Source of the DNA: Mycobacterium sp. 1245111.1
GTDB taxonomy: Bacteria; Actinomycetota; Actinomycetes; Mycobacteriales; Mycobacteriaceae
Direction of reading: 5' to 3'
Length of the DNA: 64,000 nt
Assembly (NCBI RefSeq): GCF_001673405.1
Contig: NZ_LZLV01000112.1
Location: 248,001-312,000, forward strand
Below are positions 8,498-17,637 of the stretch, piece by piece (within the stretch, counting starts at the first letter, position 1; the number at the start of each line of letters is the position of its first letter). Made by a program: the position numbers and the translations under genes. The notes beneath the pieces are model-generated. The model did no database searches, was not told the DNA's origin, and saw only the letters and a list, made by a program, of their open reading frames with translations.

Positions 8498-9414
8498 TCA
8501 ACCGCATCCAGTCGCTCCTGGGCGTGCAGTACCCCGTCGTTCAGGCCCCGATGACGTACATCGCCAGGGCCGAACTGGCCGCCGCCGTATCCGAGGGCGG
8601 CGGCCTGGGAATGATCGAGACGCTGACCCCCGATGGGCGCGCTGACCTGCGCAGGGTGCGCGAACTCACCGACCGGCCGGTCGCCGCCAATTTGATGATC
8701 CAGGGCTGGAAGCGTGACCCGTCCATCGTCGACGAGTTGGTCGCCGCCGAGGTCCGCCACGTCTTCACCTCCGCCGGTGACCCGGCGTTGTTCACCGAGC
8801 GGCTTCACGACGCCGGCATGACCGTCGTCCACGTCATCGGTTCGCTGAAGGGCGCGATGAAGGCCCGCGACGCGGGCGTGGACGCGCTGGTCGTCGAGGG
8901 CGTGGAGGGCGGCGGGTTCAAGTCGGCACTGGGCGCGTCGACGTTGGTCCTGCTGCCACTCGTCGCCGACCGTGTCGACCTGCCGATCATCGCCGCCGGC
9001 GGCATCTGCGACGCCCGGTCGGCGGCGGCAGCCGTGGTGCTCGGCGCCGAGGGGGTCCAGATGGGCACCAGGATGCTCGCCAGCCACGAGGCCGCCGTGC
9101 ACGCCAACTTCAAGAACGAGATCATCGCGGCCGGTGATGACGGCACCGTGATGCTCGATCTCCCCGGTAATCCGACGATGCGGGTGCTGCGCACCGGCCT
9201 GGCCGCCCGCGTCGCCGCCGCCGAGCCCGGGGTCCAGCTGCTCGGCCGGATCACCGACCTGTACTTCGACGGCGATATGGAAGCCAGCGTCGCCAACACC
9301 GGTCAGGTGTCCTCACGGATCACCGAGCTGCAGCCGGCCTCGAAGATCGTCGAGCAGACCTGGACGGAGATCGAAAAAGCGTTGAGCGACAGCCGATCTC
9401 GAATAGGTCAGTGA
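8494..9414 (+). CDS. nitronate monooxygenase / 2-nitropropane dioxygenase family flavoprotein
   Basis: A TIM-barrel FMN enzyme of 306 residues. It opens with LLGVQYPVVQAPMTYIAR (the family IQAPM motif), has the flavin-phosphate region IIAAGGICDARSAAAAVVLGAEGVQMGTR and VEGVEGGGF in mid-barrel. An in-frame GTG at 8461 exists, but the GTG at 8494 overlaps the SnoaL stop and places the conserved LLGxxYP segment at the usual distance. Members oxidise alkyl nitronates or act on enoyl and other substrates; several are annotated broadly. Its 3-prime end overlaps the convergent epoxide hydrolase by 7 bases. Confidence 0.87.
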   Translation: MINRIQSLLGVQYPVVQAPMTYIARAELAAAVSEGGGLGMIETLTPDGRADLRRVRELTDRPVAANLMIQGWKRDPSIVDELVAAEVRHVFTSAGDPALFTERLHDAGMTVVHVIGSLKGAMKARDAGVDALVVEGVEGGGFKSALGASTLVLLPLVADRVDLPIIAAGGICDARSAAAAVVLGAEGVQMGTRMLASHEAAVHANFKNEIIAAGDDGTVMLDLPGNPTMRVLRTGLAARVAAAEPGVQLLGRITDLYFDGDMEASVANTGQVSSRITELQPASKIVEQTWTEIEKALSDSRSRIGQ

Positions 9415-10241
9415 GCGGCGAACCAATCGAGCAGCAGGTCGGCCAGCTTGTGAGGCTCTTCCTCCGGTATCCAGTGCGATACCCCGGGCATGATCTCGAA
9501 CCGGTATTCCCCGGTCACATAGCGGCCGGTGTTGTGAGCCGCCTTGGGCATCAGCGCGATGTCTTGGTCGCTCCACACGTATAGCGTTGGCACAGCGACT
9601 TTTTGGGTGATCGCACGCGGATTCGACAGCGGCATGGCGCGATACCAGTTGATCGCCGCGGTCAGGGCCCCGGGTTCGAGCATGGCCCGGGCGTCACGCT
9701 CGGCCACGGCAGGTGTCTGCCCGGCCTGCCGCAGCGCTTTCGCCATGAAGCTGCCATTGCGGCGCAGCATCGTCCACTCCGGCAAGCGCGGCAGCTGGAA
9801 CAGGTACATGTAGTACGACGCCAGACCCTGCCGACTGTTCAGGAATGACCTGAGGAAGGCCGCGGGGTGTGGCACCGATATCGGCGACACGGTCTTGAGC
9901 CGTTCGGGCATTTCCGCGGCGGCAGCCCAGGCGACCGCGGCGCCCCAGTCGTGTCCGACCAGGTGCACCTGTTGCGCGCCGCTGGCGTCGATCAGTGCGC
10001 GGAGGTCGCCGACGAGTTCGGGGATGCGGTAGTCGCGACGACGCGGTGGACGGGCACCCGGCGAGTAGCCGCGCTGGTTGGGGGCGAGGCAGCGATAGCC
10101 CTGCGCGGTGAGCCGGTCGACGACGGCGTCCCAACTGTCGTTGTGTTGTGGGAAGCCGTGCAACAGCACCACGACCGATCCGTCGGCGGGCCCGGCATCA
10201 CGCACGTCAAAGGTCAGGCCGTTGTGGGTGTAGTGGTCCAT
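9408..10241 (-). CDS. alpha/beta hydrolase, epoxide hydrolase-like
   Basis: A 277-residue alpha/beta hydrolase. The oxyanion motif is LLHGFPQ (27-32), the nucleophile elbow VGHDWGA places Asp98 as nucleophile as in epoxide hydrolases and haloalkane dehalogenases, the acid lies near VWSDQDIALMP, and the base is His in MPGVSHWIPEEEP. A cap domain with several Tyr (YYMYLFQLP, NWYRAMP) supports epoxide hydrolase, whose cap tyrosines bind the epoxide oxygen. It lies at the end of the minus-strand MmpS-MmpL-DUF5990-DinB run. Confidence 0.87.
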   Translation of the reverse strand: MDHYTHNGLTFDVRDAGPADGSVVVLLHGFPQHNDSWDAVVDRLTAQGYRCLAPNQRGYSPGARPPRRRDYRIPELVGDLRALIDASGAQQVHLVGHDWGAAVAWAAAAEMPERLKTVSPISVPHPAAFLRSFLNSRQGLASYYMYLFQLPRLPEWTMLRRNGSFMAKALRQAGQTPAVAERDARAMLEPGALTAAINWYRAMPLSNPRAITQKVAVPTLYVWSDQDIALMPKAAHNTGRYVTGEYRFEIMPGVSHWIPEEEPHKLADLLLDWFAAH

Positions 10242-10278
10242 TGGTCAAGCATGTCCCATCGACCTCACGGCGCGACGT

Positions 10279-10953
10279 TCAACTCCGCTTTCCCCATCGG
10301 GCCGGTCGCGTTGCCGGGCGCAACCGCGCGCGGAGAAGTTGCACGCCGGGGCCGTCGAGTTCGTCGACGTACAGTGCTCGACCGGCCATGCTCATGACCA
10401 GGGCGAGCGTCGATCCGGTGACCAGGGCGCCGCTGCCGGCCACGAACGGTCCGTCGTCCGCGCGCAGCTGCAGGTCAGCGACGCGGCTGCTGCTGGGCAC
10501 GGCGAAGTTGCGGCGGGCGAAGAATTCAGCGACTGGGGTCAGGGCGTCGACGCTGGGTGTGCGCATCAGTCCCAGGGGCTGGCGGATGTCTTGGGCATGC
10601 ACGGCGATCTCACCGAGATAGGCCGGGATATGACCGGATGGAGTTGTGGTGCTGTCGATGATCGCGCGAAACCGATCGAGCGTCTCGGCCGGGTCGCTGC
10701 CACGATGTTCGGCAAGTCGTCTCTGGTTGTGCACGTCGGGACGGAAGCGCGCAGCGAGCATGCTGCGCAACCACTTCCATTGGTTCAGGCTCGCCGCGGC
10801 GGTCAGGTGCGCCACCATGTCCTCAACGGTCCACTCCTGGCAGAGCGTGCGCTGTTCCCATTGTTCCCCGGTGAGGTCGGCGAGATCGTCGGCCAGCGCC
10901 GCACGTTCCGAGTGCGCCAACGGCCAGAGGTGGTCGTACCGCGGTTTCGCCAT
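10279..10953 (-). CDS. maleylpyruvate isomerase/mycothiol-dependent DinB-fold enzyme
   Basis: A 224-residue four-helix-bundle (DinB/MDMPI) protein. Metal ligands are visible as His49 in VEDMVAHLTAAA and the later EIAVHAQDIRQPLG, which supplies Glu and His in the usual spacing. The N-terminal ERAALADDLADLTGEQWEQRTLCQEWTVEDMVAHL is typical of the TIGR03083 group. Family enzymes conjugate or transfer mycothiol, the actinobacterial thiol. A GGAGAG ribosome site sits 6 nt before ATG. The substrate is unknown; detoxification together with the neighbouring epoxide hydrolase is a reasonable inference. Confidence 0.86.
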   Translation of the reverse strand: MAKPRYDHLWPLAHSERAALADDLADLTGEQWEQRTLCQEWTVEDMVAHLTAAASLNQWKWLRSMLAARFRPDVHNQRRLAEHRGSDPAETLDRFRAIIDSTTTPSGHIPAYLGEIAVHAQDIRQPLGLMRTPSVDALTPVAEFFARRNFAVPSSSRVADLQLRADDGPFVAGSGALVTGSTLALVMSMAGRALYVDELDGPGVQLLRARLRPATRPARWGKRS

Positions 10954-11013
10954 GTCGATCTCTCCGTCAGAGGGATGCCGTCACTCGACATAGACCCGCA
11001 GTGGGCGCAGACC

Positions 11014-11454
11014 TCATCGTGTGCTCCAGCGAATCTTGGGTGGCACTACTCGCGCACACAACGGTTGCCCTTTCGCATCGGTCAGCCCGAGTCTGCCGAT
11101 CAGCGTCCCGGATGCTGTTGCCGCGGTCAGGATGTCAGCCGGCACCTCGGCGAGCATCAACTTTGCTCGCCGGAACATGGTGAAGCCGCCGCCGTCGTCG
11201 ACGTTGCCCCAACTGAGGTAGATGAACCGGTCGCCCGGGCGGCCCTGAATCTGAGGTCCGCGGATGTCGGTGCCGTTCAGCGAACAATCGAGCGTCCACG
11301 TCGCCGACGTCGCATCCGCTGCTCGACGGCCCAGCAGCTCGGTCCGAGGGCTCGTGGATTGCACACCCACGTGGACGTTGGGGTATCCGGGAAAGTTGTC
11401 GCTCGGGCCGCAGGCGCGGCCCGGTAGGTCAGTTCCCACGATGCGGATCTGCAT
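11014..11454 (-). CDS. DUF5990 family protein
   Basis: A 146-residue soluble protein. It begins MQIRIVGTDLPGRACGP and continues with a beta-rich pattern (NVHVGVQ, TWTLDC, GPQIQGRPGDRFIYLSWG, FRRAKLMLAEVP), which I associate with DUF5990, a family of unknown function in actinobacteria. An in-frame TTG at 11472 adds six residues; the ATG is preferred because the conserved part starts there. It sits 30 bases behind mmpL and 60 ahead of the DinB-fold gene on the same strand, so it is probably cotranscribed. Confidence 0.75.
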   Translation of the reverse strand: MQIRIVGTDLPGRACGPSDNFPGYPNVHVGVQSTSPRTELLGRRAADATSATWTLDCSLNGTDIRGPQIQGRPGDRFIYLSWGNVDDGGGFTMFRRAKLMLAEVPADILTAATASGTLIGRLGLTDAKGQPLCARVVPPKIRWSTR

Positions 11455-11484
11455 CTGCCGATTGTCGCGCAACCGCTGACAGTG

Positions 11485-14421
11485 CTACGTCTGCCGATCC
11501 GCCGGGACCGAATGCCGCGGCTGGTACAGCAGCGCACGCACCAGCGGGCGCGGCCCGACCGAGCGAAGCATCTGGCTGGCCGGGCGGACCCGCACCCGCT
11601 TCGGCCACCAGAACCAGCGTCCCATCAACGTCATGATCGAAGGCGTGATCAGCGTACGAACGACGAACGTGTCGAACATCAGACCGATACCGATCGTGGA
11701 CCCGAACTGACCGATCGCCCGCAGATCGCTGGAGAGCATCGCGGCCATCGTCACGGCGAACACCACGCCGGCCGCGGACACCACCGGACCCGTCACGCCG
11801 ACGCCCCGGATTAGTCCCGTATTCAGGCCGGCACCGATCTCTTCCTCGATTCGCGACACCAACATCAGGTTGTAGTCGGACCCCACCGCCAAGAGCACGA
11901 TCAACGCGAATTCCGTTGCCACCCAGTGCAACTGGAAGTGGCCCAGGTGCTGCCAGATCAGCGTCGAGAATCCGAACGCCGCGCCTAGCGACAGCACGAT
12001 CGTGCCGACGATGACTCCCGCTGCGACGAGAGCGCGGGTGACGATCACCATGATGATGAAGATCAGCACGATCGACGCCACCGCGGCGATCAGCAGGTCG
12101 TACCAGGCGCCAGTGGCGATGTCGTTGAATGTCGCGGCGGTGCCGCCGAGGTAGATGTCGGCGTTCTCCAGCGAGGTGAGCTTCAGCGCCTCCTTGGCCG
12201 CGTTGCGCTCTTGCTCGACGGACTTGATGCCTTCCGCGGTCGCCGGATCCACAGCGTGGGTGATGATGAAGCGAGCGGCCTTTCCGTCCGGCGACACCAT
12301 CAGGCTCAACCCGAACTGGAAATCGGAGTTCTGGAAGATCTCGGGCGGCAGGTAGAACAGGCTTTCCACCCGAGCATCGTTGAACGACTTGCCCATTACG
12401 GCATTGGTGTCGGTCAGCCGGTCGAACTGATCGATCAGGCTGTCGAACGAGCTGTAGATGGTCAGCGTGGTATCGCGGATCGCTTTGGAGACGGCGATGT
12501 TCTCGGGAATGATCGCCAGCAGCTCGCGCGTGGCCGCAGCCGCGTGGGTGAGGTCGCCGGTGAGGGCGTGGAACTTCTCGGCGAGCTGATCGAATCCGTC
12601 CAGGGAGTCGAACAGGCTTCGCAGCGAGAAGCAGATCGGGATGTCGTAGCAGTGCTTCTCCCAGTACAGGTAACTGCGAATCGGTCTCCAGAAATCATCG
12701 AAATTAGCGATGTTGTCGCGAATTTGATCCGTGATGGCGGCCGTCTCGGCGGTGGTTTTCGCGCTGTCGTCCGTCGCGTTTGCGAGCTTCTGGGTAATCA
12801 CGTACTGCTTCTCCAGCAGGGCGATCTGGGTGTCGAGGAAACCGGTGATCTTCTTGATGTCGCCGACCCGGTCCTTCAAGTAGTTCAGGTTGCTGCGGAT
12901 CGGCGCGCTCTGCACGCTGAGCTGAAACGGAATGGATCCGTCTTCGATCGGCGGCCCGAGTGGCCTGGTGATGCTCTGCACCCGTTCGATACCGGGCACG
13001 TGGAACATGGCCCCGGCAACCTTGTCCAGAACCAGCATGTCCCGGGGATTGCGCAGGTCGTGGTCCGATTCGATCATCAGCAGGTCCGGGTTCAGGCGGG
13101 CCTGGGTGAAGTGTTGATCGGCCGCGTCGTACGCCTGTACCGATGCCGCGCTGTGCGGCAGGTAGTAGAGGTCGTTGTAGCGCGGGGTGAATCCCGCCAG
13201 GCCAAGGGCGCCGACGATCGCCATGATGACCGAAGTCGCGAGGATGGGCGCCGGCCACCGCACGATGGCCGTCGCCAGACGACGCCACCGCGTGTAGTTG
13301 AACTTGCGCTTGGGCTCGAAAAGACCGAAGCCGCTGGCGAATACGATGAGAGCGGGCGTCAACGTAACCCCGGCGGCCACCACAACCAGCAGACCTACCG
13401 CGCACGGGAACGCCAGCGAACTGAAGTAAGGCAGCCGGGTGAACTTCAAGCAGGCCAGCGCCCCAACAATGGTCAGACCGGAGCCCAGCACCACCTTGCT
13501 GACACCGGCGAAGGTGTCGTAGTAGGCGGCTTCACGGTCCAAGCCCCGTTCACGGCCCTCCTGGTAGCGGCCGACCATGAATATCGCGTAATCGGTACCC
13601 GCCGCAATTGCCAGTGAGGTCAGCAGGTTCACGGCGAAGGTCGACAACCCCATGATGCCGAGTTCGCCCAGCAGCGAAACCACGCCGCGGCCGGCCGCGA
13701 GTCCCACGAAGAGGATCACCATGGTCAGCAACACGGTGCCGATGGACCGGTAAACGAACATCAGCATGATCGCGATGATGACGACCGTGATGATCGTGAT
13801 CTTGGCCAGGCTCTTGTCACCGACAACGATCACGTCGGCGGTCAGGGCGCCCTGGCCGGCGACGTAGGCCTTCACCCCGGCCGGTGGCTTGGAGTCCGCG
13901 ACGATTTTGCGAACGGCAGCAACGGATGCGTCGCCGACCGCCCCACCCTGATCACCCTTCAGGTTGACCTGAACGTAGGCGGCCTTGTGGTCGTAGCTTT
14001 CGACCCCCGAGGACGTGAACCGCTGCCCCCAGAAGTTCAGCGCATGCTCGACGTGTTCGTGGTCGTTCTGGATTTTCTTGACCAGTTCGTCGTAGAACTG
14101 GTGTGCGTCGGGGCCGAGCGGTTTGTCGCCGACCAGAGTCACCAGGACGAGGTTGTCGGAGTCGTACTCCTTGAATTTCGCGCCGATGTGCTTCATGCCC
14201 GTCACCGACGGCGCATCGGTTGGCGACAGCGGCACCGAGATTTCCTCGGCCACTTTCTCCAACTGCGGAACGAAAACGTTCACGCCGACCGCAAACAGCA
14301 CCCAGCCCACGACGATCGGCAGCGCCAGGACGCGAATGGTGCGGGCTATCCGTGGTCTGCGCTCGAGTTCATGCTGCGCGACGACGGGGATTTTGTCGGT
14401 GTCGCTCGTGCCGTCCGTCAC
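11485..14421 (-). CDS. MmpL family RND transporter (MmpL4/5-like)
   Basis: A 978-residue membrane transporter of the actinobacterial MmpL family. Two repeats each have one helix followed by a periplasmic porter domain and a five-helix bundle; the first bundle contains the GTDYAIFMVGRYQEGRE motif, whose Asp-Tyr pair relays protons, and the second has AVGSDYNLMLVSRIEEE. Porter domain 2 is long (about 400-750), as in MmpL4/5 exporters of siderophores, glycopeptidolipids or drugs. Its GTG overlaps the mmpS stop (14418-14421). No regulator lies next to it, so the cargo cannot be named from context. Confidence 0.93.
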   Translation of the reverse strand: MTDGTSDTDKIPVVAQHELERRPRIARTIRVLALPIVVGWVLFAVGVNVFVPQLEKVAEEISVPLSPTDAPSVTGMKHIGAKFKEYDSDNLVLVTLVGDKPLGPDAHQFYDELVKKIQNDHEHVEHALNFWGQRFTSSGVESYDHKAAYVQVNLKGDQGGAVGDASVAAVRKIVADSKPPAGVKAYVAGQGALTADVIVVGDKSLAKITIITVVIIAIMLMFVYRSIGTVLLTMVILFVGLAAGRGVVSLLGELGIMGLSTFAVNLLTSLAIAAGTDYAIFMVGRYQEGRERGLDREAAYYDTFAGVSKVVLGSGLTIVGALACLKFTRLPYFSSLAFPCAVGLLVVVAAGVTLTPALIVFASGFGLFEPKRKFNYTRWRRLATAIVRWPAPILATSVIMAIVGALGLAGFTPRYNDLYYLPHSAASVQAYDAADQHFTQARLNPDLLMIESDHDLRNPRDMLVLDKVAGAMFHVPGIERVQSITRPLGPPIEDGSIPFQLSVQSAPIRSNLNYLKDRVGDIKKITGFLDTQIALLEKQYVITQKLANATDDSAKTTAETAAITDQIRDNIANFDDFWRPIRSYLYWEKHCYDIPICFSLRSLFDSLDGFDQLAEKFHALTGDLTHAAAATRELLAIIPENIAVSKAIRDTTLTIYSSFDSLIDQFDRLTDTNAVMGKSFNDARVESLFYLPPEIFQNSDFQFGLSLMVSPDGKAARFIITHAVDPATAEGIKSVEQERNAAKEALKLTSLENADIYLGGTAATFNDIATGAWYDLLIAAVASIVLIFIIMVIVTRALVAAGVIVGTIVLSLGAAFGFSTLIWQHLGHFQLHWVATEFALIVLLAVGSDYNLMLVSRIEEEIGAGLNTGLIRGVGVTGPVVSAAGVVFAVTMAAMLSSDLRAIGQFGSTIGIGLMFDTFVVRTLITPSIMTLMGRWFWWPKRVRVRPASQMLRSVGPRPLVRALLYQPRHSVPADRQT

Positions 14422-14840
14422 GCGGACTTGTCCAAGCAGGAAACTTGCGCGTCCCGGGTGTTGACCTGTTGTTGGTCAACCAGTTTGCCGTCGACGGTGA
14501 TCCGGCAACCGATGGTCGGGCTGTCACCCTGGGCGATGACGTAGGCGAAGATGCCGGGCATCGCGGCGGTGATCGTCTTCGACCATGGCAGCGTGGTGAA
14601 GCTGGCTTTCTGCGGTATCGACTCCGCGTCCATCCAGTTGACGACGCCGGTCGTCCCGGGCGGTCCCAGGATTTCGTAGATGGCCGTCTTCGTGGCGTAC
14701 GGCGGGGTCGCATCCCGTGGGTCGGGCTTGGGCAGGCCGGGTCCCGGGAAGACGCCGTTAAGTCGCATAACCGCCACTCCGCCGATGATCAAAGCCACGA
14801 CCACCACCAGCGGTATCCATGCCCGCCTGAGAATCGTCAA
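14418..14840 (-). CDS. MmpS family accessory protein
   Basis: A 140-residue partner of MmpL: a short cytoplasmic N-terminus, one transmembrane helix (about 8-28), then a periplasmic domain with KTAIYEILGPPGTTGVVNWMD and a terminal CRITVDGKLVDQQQVN...VSC element containing two Cys likely to form a disulfide. MmpS proteins assemble with their cognate MmpL for export. Translation starts at TTG with GGGGGA 7 nt upstream. It is the first gene of the likely transcript that continues to the epoxide hydrolase. Confidence 0.92.
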   Translation of the reverse strand: MTILRRAWIPLVVVVALIIGGVAVMRLNGVFPGPGLPKPDPRDATPPYATKTAIYEILGPPGTTGVVNWMDAESIPQKASFTTLPWSKTITAAMPGIFAYVIAQGDSPTIGCRITVDGKLVDQQQVNTRDAQVSCLDKSA

Positions 14841-15016
14841 CGCCGTGTCCCCCGCTCAGGAATGCTCGATGGGCTGATATTAAGACAAATCGCCGTGCGT
14901 GCCACCGCTAGCCGAACGCCACGGCTTCCGAGTTCATTCCTGCGGTGCACGGTCGCGTCGGAGCCGCGGCGCTTGGCGACGTCCGGGGGGCGATACGCAC
15001 AGCCAGCTGTCTACCA

Positions 15017-15031
15017 CATGGAAATTCCATG
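15017..15031. promoter_or_regulatory. perfect palindrome upstream of mmpS
   Basis: CATGGAA-A-TTCCATG, 7-base arms with a single central base, about 180 nt upstream of the mmpS start. Size and symmetry suit a dimeric regulator, but distance from the gene and absence of a second copy leave the role open. Confidence 0.3.
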
Positions 15032-15244
15032 CACCACAAGCTATTTCGCTGCGGTAAGCCGCGGCTCTTTCGAGGTTGGCGTTCTTGTCGGTCAATTCCA
15101 GCGGAATGACCGGACACCACCAAGTTAGTTTTGGAAGGTAATTAGTTTGACCGGCGCGAGGCAAATCATTGGAATCGCACGCGACGTCTCTTGCAAAACG
15201 CCGATTTTCGCGTGAAACCAGGACCGATTTACAGCCACGGCGCG

Positions 15245-15250
15245 TACCCT
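15245..15250 (+). promoter_or_regulatory. predicted -10 of a leaderless promoter (Cys-rich small protein)
   Basis: TACCCT ends 7 nt before the ATG at 15258. Confidence 0.5.
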
Positions 15251-15257
15251 GACCTGC

Positions 15258-15464
15258 ATGGCTCTCAAGACTTGCGTACATTGCGGCCATACATTTGATC
15301 CGCACGATCGCTGGCGCGACCTGTCCAATCCAGAATGGGACTCGGCCGCATCGAACTATTGCTCGCACGAATGCTGCGACCAATACCATCGTGATATCAG
15401 CCATAGCTGCTCTGCCCATGCGAAAGAGAAGGCTCGGCGCGAAGCCGCCAAAGCGTCGCGGTAA
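15258..15464 (+). CDS. small Cys/His-rich zinc-ribbon-like protein
   Basis: A 68-residue basic protein. CVHCGHTFDPHDRW supplies a CxxC knuckle, and NYCSHECCDQYHRDISHSC supplies further Cys and His, a pattern of a treble-clef or zinc-ribbon domain. The C-terminal tail (HAKEKARREAAKASR) is strongly basic and helical, which could contact nucleic acid. I do not recognise a named family. Its stop abuts the convergent HugZ-like gene. Confidence 0.7.
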   Translation: MALKTCVHCGHTFDPHDRWRDLSNPEWDSAASNYCSHECCDQYHRDISHSCSAHAKEKARREAAKASR

Positions 15465-16259
15465 CTAGCCGGCGGCATGCGCCAATTCGGCTGTGGCCGA
15501 ACGTAGTTGCTCAGCAGACGTAAGGGGTTGTGGAAAGCCGACGCGCGTGTAGGCGACTCCGCGTCGGGTGTGCACACGCAAGTCGAGGCCGTAGCGGTCG
15601 ATTCCAGTGCACACCGCCTGGTCGGCGTCGGGATACCCCCCGAATGCCCGGGTCATCGACGCCAGTGCATCGGCGTGATCCACGTTGAGATGTGCGATCG
15701 CCCGGGCGGCGGCCGGCGACACCGGATCCGGTTCAGCGGCCAGATAATCCGCTCCGCTGGCCGAGTCCATCCGGCCGTATCCGCCGACCCAGCGCACCCG
15801 GTCGACGCGCAACACCCACAGGGTGAAGTCGCTGTACTCGATGTAGAACCGCGCCGCGGGCACCGCTTCCATATATGCGGCGCGCGCCGCATCCCGATCG
15901 GCACCGTGGGGTGCTGCGACGACGCCGGCCAAGGTGATCCGACCCGTCGCCAGCGGATCGGAGTCACCGCTTGCCGCCACGATCGACAGGCTGGCCCGTG
16001 GATCGTGGGCCAGGTTGCGACCGTGCTCGGCAAGATTCGATACGCACAGCACGGGCGCGCCGTCCACCAGCCCGTATGCCACCAGCGACGCCCACGGGTC
16101 GCCGTCGACTGTCAGCGTGGCCAGCGTTGCGGCGTTGCCGGCGGCCGCGATGGTCCGGGCCTGCTCGGCTGCCGACGGCTGGGTGGAAATCGTCACCGGC
16201 TGCAGCGGTGGTGGCACCGATGGTGCGTCGCCGACATCGCCGTGATCGCGGTTCGCCAC
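15465..16259 (-). CDS. HugZ-like heme/flavin-binding split-barrel protein with DUF2470 domain
   Basis: A 264-residue protein. The N-terminal two thirds is a PNPOx-like split barrel (AATLATLTVDGDPWASLVAYGL, LVSNLAEHGRNLAHDPRASLSI in pattern); the C-terminal part from about residue 185 is DUF2470, with AIAHLNVDHADALASM. This order is that of HugZ-type proteins, which bind heme or degrade it, or bind F420/FMN in actinobacteria. A TAGCCT hexamer ends 7 nt before its GTG. Which cofactor it uses cannot be read from sequence. Confidence 0.82.
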   Translation of the reverse strand: MANRDHGDVGDAPSVPPPLQPVTISTQPSAAEQARTIAAAGNAATLATLTVDGDPWASLVAYGLVDGAPVLCVSNLAEHGRNLAHDPRASLSIVAASGDSDPLATGRITLAGVVAAPHGADRDAARAAYMEAVPAARFYIEYSDFTLWVLRVDRVRWVGGYGRMDSASGADYLAAEPDPVSPAAARAIAHLNVDHADALASMTRAFGGYPDADQAVCTGIDRYGLDLRVHTRRGVAYTRVGFPQPLTSAEQLRSATAELAHAAG

Positions 16260-16266
16260 GAAGCTG

Positions 16267-16272
16267 AGGCTA
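16267..16272 (-). promoter_or_regulatory. predicted -10 of a leaderless promoter (HugZ-like gene)
   Basis: Minus-strand TAGCCT ends 7 nt before the GTG at 16259. Confidence 0.5.
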
Positions 16273-16360
16273 CTGCGCTAGGGGTGTCTCCGGAATAACC
16301 CCGGCCGGCGCCGCGGTTGCACGCTCCGGTTGTTTCCATCGGCAGTGAGAGGACGCGCAG

Positions 16361-17188
16361 ATGCGGTTCGGGGTGTTCACGTTTTTCAATGACACGGGTA
16401 TCGGACCGGTTGACCTGGCTGTCGCGCTCGAGTCGCGTGGATTCGGATCGCTGTTCGTCGCGGAGCATTCCCACATACCGGTCGACACGACGACCCCGTA
16501 CCCGATGGGTGGTCCGATCCCGCCGCAGTACTACCGAACGCTCGATCCCTTCGTGTCGCTCACGGCCGCGGCGGTTGCGACCGAGTCACTGCTGGTGGGC
16601 ACCGGCATCGCATTGGTGACCCAACGCGACCCGATCCAGTTGGCGAAAGAGGTGGCCTCCCTGGATCTGGTGTCGCACGGGCGCTTTCTGTTCGGCGTAG
16701 GGGTGGGGTGGTTGCGTGAAGAGATCGCCAACCACGGTGTCGATCCACGGGTCCGCGGTCGCGTGATGGACGAACGGCTGCGCGCGATGGTCGAAATCTG
16801 GACCAAGGACGAAGCCCAATTCCACGGCAAGTATGTCGACTTCGACCCGATCTACAGTTGGCCCAAGCCGCTGACGCAACCCCACACGCCCGTATTCGTC
16901 GGGGGCGGTCCGGCGAACTTCACCCGCATCGCCGACCTCGGCGCCGGCTGGCTATCGCTAAGCCCCTCTGCCGACGCACTCGCCGGCGACCTGGCCAAAC
17001 TGCGCGAAGTCGCCGGACCCGACGTACCCGTGATCGCCTCCCACATCGGGAAGGTGACAGCGGATGTGCTTGCGGGCTACCGCGATCTCGGGATCGAGCA
17101 CGTCACCGTCGAGCTTCCGACCCTTCCTCACGACGAGTCGCTGCGCCACCTCGACGCCCTGCACGCGGAATACGCCAAGCTCAGCTAG
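16361..17188 (+). CDS. LLM class F420-dependent oxidoreductase
   Basis: A 275-residue luciferase-like TIM barrel. The start MRFGVFTFFNDTG, the AEHSHIP segment, TGIALVTQRDPIQLAKEVASLDLVSHGRFLFGVGVGWLREEIANHG and VFVGGGPANFTRIADLGAGWL are characteristic of the F420-binding branch (TIGR03619 type). A clear GAGAGGA ribosome site lies 7 nt before ATG. The enzyme probably moves hydride between F420H2 and an unknown organic substrate. Confidence 0.9.
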   Translation: MRFGVFTFFNDTGIGPVDLAVALESRGFGSLFVAEHSHIPVDTTTPYPMGGPIPPQYYRTLDPFVSLTAAAVATESLLVGTGIALVTQRDPIQLAKEVASLDLVSHGRFLFGVGVGWLREEIANHGVDPRVRGRVMDERLRAMVEIWTKDEAQFHGKYVDFDPIYSWPKPLTQPHTPVFVGGGPANFTRIADLGAGWLSLSPSADALAGDLAKLREVAGPDVPVIASHIGKVTADVLAGYRDLGIEHVTVELPTLPHDESLRHLDALHAEYAKLS

Positions 17189-17198
17189 TTTTCAACGG

Positions 17199-17489
17199 TC
17201 AGTACGCGCTGAGTCGCTCCTCCACCTGAAGTGCCCGCAGGGCGCGGGCCGCGGTCTGGTAGCCGTTCACGACGCCTTCCAGCCTCGCGGTGGAGCCGTC
17301 GAAGCAGGCCCAGTCGAAGACGGCTTGGCAGACGTGGTCAGCCAGACTGCGCAGGATGCCGTCGCGGGGCGGCTTGTCGATAACCCTGATCGCGGCCGCG
17401 CACAGCGCGCCCTTGTCGACATCGTCGCACCGCAACGCTTGGTGAGCGAGCGACATGAGATTACGGGTGTGGTCACCCTCGAAGTCCAT
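17199..17489 (-). CDS. hypothetical protein, helical
   Basis: A 96-residue, probably all-helical soluble protein with five Cys (CDD, LCAAA, VCQAVFDWACFDG). No motif identifies it. The start is well supported by AAGGAG four bases before ATG. It lies downstream of the FNT channel on the same strand but 148 bases away. Confidence 0.65.
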   Translation of the reverse strand: MDFEGDHTRNLMSLAHQALRCDDVDKGALCAAAIRVIDKPPRDGILRSLADHVCQAVFDWACFDGSTARLEGVVNGYQTAARALRALQVEERLSAY

Positions 17490-17637
17490 AAAACTCCTTG
17501 CCCATCATCGATTCTCGGCCCCTGTGCCGTCAGGTGTTGCGCCGATCAACCGAGTGGTAAACCTAGCCGAGCAACTGGCACGTGCCGGCCACATTCAGGT
17601 CACAGAGCGAAATCGGAAGTCGCGATGGCGCCCCGGC

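Larger units (their letters stand above)
14841..15257. other. 417-base gap without a credible gene
   Basis: This is the longest non-coding stretch in the window and is somewhat richer in A/T than its surroundings. Open frames on both strands lack mycobacterial codon bias and have no recognisable product. It should contain the mmpS promoter (leftward) and the promoter of the small Cys-rich gene (rightward). It holds one 15-base palindrome at 15017-15031 and an imperfect inverted repeat around 15091-15110 (TTCC/GGAA arms). Confidence 0.7.

Noticed and set aside
12211..13617. 468-residue open frame antisense to mmpL
   Set aside because: It mirrors the codon periodicity of mmpL, has no recognisable domain, and mmpL is unambiguous.
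14934..15419. 161-residue minus-strand frame in the 417-base gap
   Set aside because: Poor codon bias, overlaps the Cys-rich small gene, no family resemblance.
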